Positions 56,076 through 64,000 of a stretch of DNA of 64,000 bases are shown piece by piece. Source of the DNA: Taxawa tesnikishii (nom. ined.) (lineage: Eukaryota; Ascomycota; Dothideomycetes; Dothideales); NCBI GenBank assembly GCA_030247885.1, contig JAPDRO010000003.1, positions 1,364,001 to 1,428,000 on the forward strand, in the 5' to 3' direction. Numbering within the stretch: the stretch's first letter is position 1; the number at the start of each line of letters is the position of its first letter. The notes beneath the pieces are model-generated. The model searched no databases, was not told where the DNA came from, and was given only the letters and a program-made list of their open reading frames with translations. Position numbers and translations under genes: made by a program.

Positions 56076-58386
56076 TCATTTCGTAGACATGAACGCCTTT
56101 GCTCCCTCTTCATCCACGTCGCTCGTGTGGCATTCCCTCTTCTGTATTGGGCCGAGTCGTGTTACTCTGACCTGCCACCAAAGCTCTTTCCTCTCTCCGC
56201 CCAGCTCCCCACTCAGGATCTCGCCCTTCAACCTTTGTAAGAAGTTGTTGTAGATGGACGGTTCTTCAAGGTCCACCATTTCCTCCCGCATTATGCGAAT
56301 TGCTTCGATTGCACGGCCATAGCCGGAATCGCCGACAGAGTGTCGAATGTAGTCCTCAATAATGGTAGCAAGCTGGTCCGAAGCATCCCGCATGCTATCA
56401 ACGGATTCTGCGGTATCGAGAAGCTGCTTGTATTCCGGGATGGCGTTTTCGGGAGAGATGCGCTTGCGCTTTTCCTTTGTTTGGAGGAGAGCGTTGACGT
56501 CAAGACCGGAAAGAGGCTTGGGGGCATCACGGCGGAATTTTCGAGACCTTGCTTTCGGTGGCACTTGAATTGGTTAGTAACATGAGAGTGCAGAAGGACT
56601 AGGGAAGGAAGCTTGCCCTTCTTCACGTCCGCCACTGCAAGAATCCTGTCCAGAGCCGGCTGCGCTTGATTGACGAGCTCTTCGGGCGGCTTCGAGTACT
56701 TGGTGAGGATGTCATGAACCGGTGGTAGCCCACTGTTCGGGTATACCGCTCGGTGGCGAATGGCCTGGTTCACCCGGTGTAGAACAGGCGAGAAGGTGTC
56801 CTCTATGGGCATGTATTCACAAGGTTGTCTGCCAAGATTAGCATATACTCTGTGACGGGTTCAAAGAAACACACTACCCTTCGTCATTTGTACCAAACGA
56901 CGACAGGTCCATTTTGTCGACGTATTCGCTCATGGCGTCTTTGAGTGTCTGGCTTGGCAGATTGCGATGCTCCTTGAGCACCTTGCCCGAAACCGTTTCC
57001 ACTCTATCCAAAGGCGGGAATCTATATTCTCGGACATCCTCCGCAAATGGAAGCTCGACATCGTACAAGCACTCGAGATCCGGATCGATCGAAGGCGCAA
57101 GGAGAAGTAAAACCGGATGTTTGCCGTCCTTTGCTACGAAGCGAGCCACAGCGTAGGAGTCAAGCTCATACAAAGCGTGTATGAAGGAAGAAAGAGCCAT
57201 GCTGGCCTTATCGTTGGTCCGCTGGGCGATAATGACGTTTGCTCTAGACATATCCATGTAGCGGTCGTACTGCATTGCATTAGCAGAAGACGCATCTTAA
57301 TCCTACTTCATATTACCTGTTCTTTCGTTACGAAACCAACGATATCGAGGCTTTCCCTGGTCTCGTAATCTGTGACGTTTCTGTCCGATTCGGAAACGTA
57401 GACAGCTGTACAGCCGTACTCATACCCTTTTGACAGCTCATCCGATTCAACGTCCCTCTTGCCACCAGGAGCAGATTCGTCTACAATCTGGTACGTTCGT
57501 GCATTTTTCACTGCCGCTAGTGGATCTTGAGTTGTTTCTCCGTCTTTCCACATAGCTAACGACTGAGTTGCTTCGTCAGGAGCCATGTCTCCTTTGATAA
57601 CAAAACTGCTCGCTGCAGGAGGTCTTGCTACCATTGTGCGTGGATATCGTTCAACGTTAATGTTCATTGCAGTGTCGTAGTCCTCCGGGTTGCCGAGGGT
57701 GAGGTAGCCTTTGAATGAGTGGACTGGCCGTACCGTTTTCAGTCGTGGAATGCCCAGCTCATCGATGGCTTGTACAAGAGTGCCGAATACCCCGTTGCAA
57801 TCTTTAGTCAGGTTGCTCAGGGTTTGTTCGTTGGTTGCTTTGATATCGCTCTTGCCCTCCTCCTTGAAGCCAAACTCTGAGTCGTCGAAATCAACGCCAA
57901 GGATAACGAGCTCCATGTTGTCTTCCCTGATCTTGCTGATGATATCGCCAAGATCATCTGCATCCATAGGTGCATTGGCGTTGGTGACAAGAACGATTCT
58001 GCGAATGTATTGAAGTTTTTGCAATGACTTGAGATCATCTGTATTGCAACGACAAGAGCGGAGATGGCATCTCCCGCGTCTGTGTCACTAGGAAATATTT
58101 GCTCCTTTAGGTGACGAAGATCCGGCATCAGTGCTTGTCCAAGGGGTTGAAGGATTGAGATGTGCTGATAAGCCTCTTCACTATCTAGATCATTCTGGGA
58201 GCCATCCGTTCTGAAGCCAATGACGCCGAGGTGTGCTGTCTTGCGGTCCGTAGCTACAGTAGTAGTAATCTTGTCCCAGACGTATTCCATGGCCCATTCC
58301 AAATCGGTTACTTCACGGCCATGGTTGCGCATGCCCATGGACGAGCCTACGTCCACAATGTAGACGGTGGCTTCCTTGGTAGCCAT
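56076..58386 (-). CDS. ku80: Ku80, NHEJ DNA-end-binding subunit
   Basis: This is the larger Ku subunit. With Ku70 it encircles broken DNA ends, recruits non-homologous end joining and helps maintain telomeres. Exons are 57317..58386, 56878..57269, 56617..56828 and 56076..56563, giving 720 aa, the usual size. The vWA-like domain starts [15 protein letters not shown] and runs through [16 protein letters not shown]. The Ku core has [19 protein letters not shown] across intron 1 and [19 protein letters not shown]. The C-terminal part has [20 protein letters not shown], made by intron 3. That intron (56564..56616) uses a GC donor (GCAAGC). One −1 break near 58038-58040 is repaired by one base ([17 protein letters not shown]) and closes all phases. 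The gene is divergent from the TMEM205-like gene. Confidence 0.93.
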
Positions 58387-58962
58387 CCTGCTGGCGGCTT
58401 TTGTTTTTGACCGAATGAAGCTCAACAGCTGTCCACTAGCAACTTGCCTTCAAAATCCAGATAGTGTACCATTATCGTATTGAAGTTGCTTTCTTTCAGG
58501 GGCTACTTATTGGAAGATGTCTCTGCCTTTCCCGCGATTTGAGGGACGCGACCCCACGCGACAAGACGCGTCGCAGCGAATCCTCGCTTCAAGGGTCTCT
58601 CGTATATCATTGTTCTACTCCGCTCTTAGCTGCACTCTTGACGAAACATACAGACAGGAAGCTCTTGCAGAGATATGATTGCATGCTCGGACACTGGCAA
58701 CTTGTTATGCAGGCAACTGCGAGTTGCTCTGCTCAGAAAGTGTACAGTGACGCCACGTGAGCCCAGTAAAATGCACGACGTCATTGCGGGAGCTGGGATT
58801 CAGATGGTCTGGGGCAGCGATTGTTCTATCCGTTCCCTTTCCCTGTCGCCTCACATCTTCTAATCCTCTATGCATAGTGTTGAGACTGGGGTGCCTATAT
58901 TCCAGTTGATTCCTTGTCTCCTTTGAACGACTCTGCAATTTTCGCGATTGACTATCGCCGGC
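58387..58962. promoter_or_regulatory. Shared divergent upstream region, Ku80 / TMEM205-like
   Basis: About 575 bp lie between two divergent starts. No gene is supported. A C/T-rich stretch (about 58830-58925) precedes the TMEM205-like ATG. Confidence 0.45.
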
Positions 58963-59578
58963 ATGACATTCCTCTCGGCAGTTAGCGACTACAAGGCCTA
59001 CCATATCCTCAGCTATGGCACGCTGCTCGGAGCGACCTTCTTTCAGTCTTTCATGGGAGGAGTTATTGCGTTCAAGGTTCTCCCTCGTCCCATGTTCTCC
59101 AGGTTACAGCAGGCCACATTTCCCATCTTCTTCGCGATGCAAACAATCCTGCCGCTCGTCATGATTGCAACGTACCCAGGAGAAAAGCTTTTAGGAGTTG
59201 GAGGGGCATACATCAGGGAGAACACTGGTTTTGGCGGCTTTATGGCAGAGAAAAACAGATGGTCTGTCATGCTGCCAATCGCCACGATGGTCGTTACAGC
59301 AGCCGCAAATATGTTGTTTATCGGACCAGCGACGACCAAGGCCATGAAGGACAGACACCACCAAGGTATGTGTACTACAGCTCAAAGCTTGTTGCGCTAG
59401 CTTACACGGCATAGAAACTCGTGATGGCAAGAAGAGCTATGATCCTCCACCGCACTCCAAGGAAATGCAGCGACTCAACAAGCTCTTTAGCCAACTGCAT
59501 GGTGTCTCATCTCTTACCAACCTCGCTGGATTCGGCGCCATGATATACTATGGCTTTGTGCTGGCAGACAGGCTATAG
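58963..59578 (+). CDS. DUF4149/TMEM205-like membrane protein
   Basis: This is a multi-pass integral membrane protein of 188 aa. Exons are 58963..59365 and 59415..59578 (GTATGT...ATAG, 49 nt), and the frame is intact. Four hydrophobic segments are visible: AYHILSYGTLLGATFFQSF, FPIFFAMQTILPLVMIA, SVMLPIATMVVTAAANMLF and LAGFGAMIYYGFVLA. GPATTKAMKDRHHQ between spans 3 and 4 is the family signature (GP-T---M--RH). SKEMQRLNKLFSQLHGVSSL is the following amphipathic helix. Function in fungi is not established; human TMEM205 is linked to secretory trafficking and drug resistance. Confidence 0.9.
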
Positions 59579-60157
59579 ACTGCCTCTGATATGGCAGAGA
59601 CAGATCGAAAGCCTGTATTTCCCGAAACCGGAACTGAGACATTCGATGTCTCCTTTCAGGGTGCCTGCGGCTCGGTCAAAGGCAGAAAGACCTTATCCTT
59701 AAGGAGACACTGCGCACGATGAGATTTCTGTACAGCGTATGCAGTTCCGCATGGCGCCCACGAGTTGAGCTGGAACCTGTGTTGTTCCAAGGTTATCGAG
59801 CGTTGGAACTACGGGCGCGTGCGCGGCTGGTCGGTCTGGCCCTATCTACGTAAACTCTATTGTATATATGTACAACAAATTTTGTTCTCCTGAGTGCGGC
59901 TCCATTCAAGCACTCACTGCGTCTCCAACTGACAGCGGCGATCAAGTCCGATACTACAAAGGGTCCGACACAGCGGCACTGGAACCTGGTCTCTGCGATG
60001 GCTTGCTGCAGAGTGTCATGCAGGCACACTATGCACTTCGCACAACGTAAAGTCCCCGACCACAGTCACCTGAGGACCGGTCTTACACCAAGACTCGGCC
60101 CCGCTTGTCTTAGGACCACAAAGCACTGCACCCATCGCGCTAGCGGTTGATAGGGTG

Positions 60158-60184
60158 GCGTGCCTTAACAGCAGTAAGGCACGC
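60158..60184. repeat. Perfect 10-bp inverted repeat (hairpin)
   Basis: GCGTGCCTTA and TAAGGCACGC flank a 7-base loop. It could form a stable hairpin or be a dimeric binding site. No gene boundary is obvious beside it. Confidence 0.8.
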
Positions 60185-60940
60185 TTACGCGGATTTAGTT
60201 GACCGTTTCAAAAGTCGTCGCGGTCAGTTCGGCAACACCACCACAACAAGAAATCCGTGATGATCCATTCGTGGGAGAGTGGGTTTTCTATGACAGCTGC
60301 AAAACATGAACTGAGCATTCCTATCGTAATTTGTGCGGTGTTTGGTCCGTACCCGACGGCCGACCCTCGTGGAGGGTCCGGAGCGCCACATGTGACTATC
60401 ACCGTCCCCGCACATATTATTCCCCAAGGCGAGGACAAGGACGACTAGGCGGAGCGAGGCGGTGCCGCACGATCCAGCTGTTCCGAGGAGGGCTCGATTT
60501 CTCCGGCGATCATTACCTCATCAGGAAGGATGGGTGTTTCGGCGCTTGCCTGCCTCCTGTCTCTACGCGGGCAGTTTTTGCCTGCAGCGTCGAGAGTTCG
60601 GCTGGAGAGGAAGCATGGCTAACCGGCTCTTCCAGACCTCAGGCGAGCCCGAGTGGGGAGGAAGGGAGAAACGTGCTCTCCTCAAAGGTACATACATAGT
60701 TACATGCGTTTCTCCTCACTCCGTTCTCTCCGCACGCAGCCGGAAGCAACCCGTGCGCGCGACGATAAACGGATGGCGATAGCGCGCTAAGGAATGGCGC
60801 ATGATAGCGAAAGCAGGCACACAGGCGGACCCGTGCGGTTGTTTTTCTTGGTTCCGTGATGTGGCAGATGCTGTGGGAATGTCCCGCGATTATATTGCGA
60901 GCAGTGGACACACTTTGGGGAGACATGGCGAGAGGAGGGT

Positions 60941-60968
60941 GAGGAGCAAGGAGCAAGGAGCAAGGAGC
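60941..60968. repeat. (CAAGGAG)n repeat
   Basis: About four GAGCAAG units in tandem in a non-coding stretch. Confidence 0.85.
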
Positions 60969-61775
60969 GCCGCGCAAAACGGACGGCACCGGATTGACAG
61001 CAGACGCTCGTGCGAGACAGCACACAGCGCATGAACAATCCTTGGCGAGGCATTGTGCAACAACAACAGGAGATGTCGCACCCTCTTGCAAGTTGCTCTA
61101 GATCCATGCAGGACAGTCAGCCGCAGATGGACGGGCTTGCAGGCAGGGTCAAAGCCGTTCGATCGTCGTGATCACCTAGCTTCCCACGCGCGAGTGTCGA
61201 TAGGTAATTGAGATTGCAGCGCAGACTAGCAGCTGCCACACTACTACTTAAACAAAACAGCCTGCTTTGTCTTATCCTCCTATGCGTGCAGCGACTATAG
61301 CCCGCTCCGTGCCGCGTAAAGCAACAATAACAATAATACCGTACATCCCGCGACCACTGTCTTTCCGCAGCGTCCGATCTTGGAGCCTTTCCCTGCGCCT
61401 CTCTCTCTCCCCGAGCGGGCGTTCGCCTTTACCCAATAGCAGAGTGCCAACCACCAGCGCGGGGTCCACACCTTGTCCAAGGAAGCTCGAACCCTCCACA
61501 AAGTCGGCCCTCGTTGTACCTGGCCGATTACTTTACTCGCCGTCTTTGTTTCTCGTGCAACTCAAATCTCTCAACTCAATTTCTTCCACAGGCGTCCGTC
61601 ACTCGATCCATTGCTCTGTCCATTGCAACCGCTCGCGTAAGCCTCCTACTGGCCCGTCGAGCCTGCCTGACCGCGAATCACGAGTTTCTGGGGCTGTGCA
61701 TGCATTCATAAGCCTCGCTACTGCCCTGCAGCACTTCCCAGCAGTACGACAGCCGTCTACCAAATTTCTTACAAC

Positions 61776-63228
61776 ATGACTGCGACCAAGGTATGTTGGC
61801 ACCACGATCAACGCCGCCGCAACTCAACGGACCCTGCAGACGTCTGACGGGCTGTCGTAGGATATATCGCGGCCGACGAGCCAACACCGCTCCTCCACTT
61901 CCTCCGCAATGGCTTCCAGTCTGCCCACTCGGCAACCGTACTCGAGATCTCACTCCCATTCCGTGTCGCTAGGCTCTTTCAACCCTACGCATCGCGTGAC
62001 CCGCCGCAAGAGCACCAACCTAGCCGCCAACAATGCCACGCTCAGCGCCGCCGTACAGGCCGCCGCCGAGGGCGATGACGGAGGAGTCAACATTTCTCAC
62101 AGAAGAAGTACTCCATCGAAATCGGCCATTGCCTCCAGTCCTACGGCTGGCAGCCTCCCACACCACATATCCGCTCCAGATGCCCTACAGTTTTCCAAAA
62201 ATAGAACAAACAATGGAAGCGCCGTGGTGGACGGACCATCGCTTGCGAGCATGTCGAGTGAGAAGGGAAGCAGCAAGCCACGCATACGTCGTGCCAGTGA
62301 GGGAACGGCTTTGTCTAAGAAGAAGTCTGGTCAAGGTGATCTGAAGTGCGAGACCTGTGGTAAAGGATATAAGCATAGCAGCTGTCTCACAAAGCATCTG
62401 TTAGTCCCTCTACATCAACCCGCACGTCGGAGCGCACGTACCGTCGTCTTTTGATCGAACAACTCCTTGCTGACAAAACGCAGCTGGGAACATACTCCGG
62501 AGTGGCAGCTGACGTCAAAACTGTTGATTTCCAAGCACCAGCAGGTGCAACTGCTCGAAGCGGCGAGTGTGCTCGTCAACATGAATGCAGACGCTCTCGC
62601 GAGCGCCGAGAATACAAAGGCTATCGATAGTGATAACTCGTCTGCATCTCCTGCGGCATCCGGATCATCCGGTCTTCGTGATGATGATATCAGCTCTGCG
62701 GAAACCACGCCTCCGCCGCAAGCTGAGCACTCTTTCGGGCACAGAAAGCAGCACAGCATCGCGAGCAGCGCCGGTTACTCGCGCTCGTACCAATCCGCGT
62801 ACTCCGGACCAGGAAGCCTTCCTAGGTACCAGGATGATGTTCATAACAGCCGCAAGTGGAGCGTTTCCAGCAGCCGGCCCGTCACCGCCGGTGCATCTAT
62901 TGCTGAGAGTTATCCGGATGAAGACCAGGCAGACCTTGCTGCCGCGGTGGGTCTATTGAGCTGCAGTTACGGGACGCCAAAGTCCGGCCCTGTGCAGCTG
63001 CCTCCGGATGTTCCACCCGTCCCACCGCTTCCAGCGAAATACCAGGGCCTGGCTGGTACCTCATACCAGCAATCGTCGAGCTTGTTGAGGTCCCGTTACA
63101 GCCCGCAGGAAGATGTCGATATGGATGAGGAATCATCCGAGGACGATGGTGAGCAGCATTATCACTCCACCAGGCAGAGCCGGGCAGACGATCACGATGA
63201 CGGCGTCTTCGGCGCCATGGAGGAATAG
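61776..63228 (+). CDS. C2H2 zinc-finger protein (single finger)
   Basis: A probable nuclear regulator of 432 aa. Exons are 61776..61790 (MTATK), 61861..62399 and 62484..63228, all GT-AG, and the frame is intact. A Ser/Arg-rich disordered N-terminus precedes one C2H2 finger, LKCETCGKGYKHSSCLTKHL, completed by WEH after the second splice. The finger thus spans an intron. Next comes an amphipathic helix (TPEWQLTSKLLISKHQQVQL), then a Ser-rich region, a Pro-rich segment (PPDVPPVPPLPAKYQG) and an acidic tail (DMDEESSEDDGEQHYH ... FGAMEE). One finger plus long disordered regions suggests a fungal-specific transcription factor. Targets are unknown. Confidence 0.85.
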
Positions 63229-64000
63229 TCGACTTACCTCCGCAACGATGGATGCTTTCGTGTTGTCATTCTCTGGAAGCATACAGCAACAATCACCTGG
63301 ATCGACTGGGTCTTTTGTGAATCAACCGGCAAGGTCTCCGCAGGCCCTCCATTAGCACCGAGGAGTGGGAATTCTACCTATCAGGGTTAGTATATCCCAT
63401 GAGGTTAAAGCTAAGAAGGTATCTTCGAGCGTCGAGACGGCTGCTTCTTATCACTCATTTGGATGCTGAAATGTTAATGCCATTTTTTTGTGTTGTTTCC
63501 TTTCCTGTGTTTGTCTGTTTCGCGGTGCAAGCGGCGTTCCATGTGGATGTGTCAAGCCGAATAGCTGCTTTCAAGCAGACGAGCATGAGGATTGGCGCAA
63601 TTGAGACCACGCTATGATGGTCTATCCGTATAGGAAATGGAATTGGAGTTCATGTAGAGCATAGCCCGACACAGATGAGTTCCAATTGAGCCGCTTTTCT
63701 CGTTGCTTAAAGTCAACACGAACAGCAAAGACGGGTACACCTGCGAAAGAAGTAGAAGAGAGACAGAGAGCGAGTAGTTACAGAGGTACATGAAGCTTCC
63801 CTTGAGCTACCCTAGTCAGTTCAATCAAAAGCAATGTTCCATCCACGGCGATCTTTTACCCTATTAGATCGACGTCATCCGTCAACGCGTACCAGTCCAC
63901 TTTCCAGTGACGGACCGCTCCACCTTCTTGTTCCTGTCCGAGTGACGTTTTCGCAGTTGAGAATCATCTCCAGATGGGTGACATTCCCAGGACGATCTTC
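63229..64000. other. 3' flank of the C2H2 gene, window end
   Basis: The 3' untranslated region and downstream sequence. No further gene is supported before the window ends. Confidence 0.45.

Larger units (their letters stand above)
59579..61775. other. Intergenic with hairpin and repeats
   Basis: No gene is supported in about 2.2 kb. It holds a perfect 10-bp inverted repeat (60158-60184) and a CAAGGAG repeat (60941-60968). The last 500 bp are C/T-rich and form the probable long promoter/leader of the C2H2 gene. Confidence 0.45.

Noticed and set aside
1-64000. CRISPR arrays, rRNA, LTR or other virus-like elements
   Set aside because: None seen. Tandem repeats here are short microsatellites without spacers, and no long terminal repeats or polymerase motifs were found.

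Overview
This is a filamentous-ascomycete (Pezizomycotina) chromosome segment, most likely from a Dothideomycete; the class is an inference. The gene models carry short GT-AG introns of about 45-135 nt. Neighbouring genes have unrelated jobs and lie on both strands without operons. The protein set is typical of the group: Ku80, URC4, a Stealth-domain protein, a PAN-domain mucin and a HET-domain fragment. I see no transposon, tRNA, rRNA or virus-like element.

Layout: 1-12.8 kb holds a Gtr1/RagA GTPase, an OCH1-like GT32 mannosyltransferase, the C-terminal half of a GT34 glycosyltransferase, a WW-domain protein, the uracil-catabolism gene URC4 and a DXD glycosyltransferase with interrupted frames. 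14-24.7 kb holds an SLC35/TPT-type transporter, a Stealth phosphotransferase and a 961-residue secreted mucin with two PAN-like modules. 24.7-30 kb is gene-poor. 30-35 kb holds NOB1, LCL2, a HET fragment and a CHY zinc-finger protein. 35-48 kb holds a WD40 + inositol-5-phosphatase protein, a GFA/CENP-V protein, a one-pass membrane protein, COG2, the NADH pyrophosphatase NPY1, mitochondrial ribosomal protein uL1m and a small mitochondrial-looking protein. 48.5-64 kb holds a Ser/Thr-rich membrane protein, a DUF676-type hydrolase, Ku80, a TMEM205-like protein and a C2H2 zinc-finger protein.

Functional themes: glycosylation and the secretory pathway recur (GT32 twice, GT34, Stealth, SLC35, COG2). 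Mitochondrial and ribosomal functions include uL1m, NOB1 and possibly the CHY and GFA proteins. Divergent pairs that probably share promoters are CHY/5-phosphatase (about 620 bp), COG2/NPY1 (about 420 bp) and Ku80/TMEM205-like (about 575 bp).

The most important general observation concerns sequence quality. Many core genes, including Ku80, NOB1, COG2 and uL1m, fall out of frame, and each break is restored by one missing base, usually inside a short homopolymer. All shifts go the same way. This looks like deletion error in the consensus rather than gene decay, and it has split or hidden many genes.
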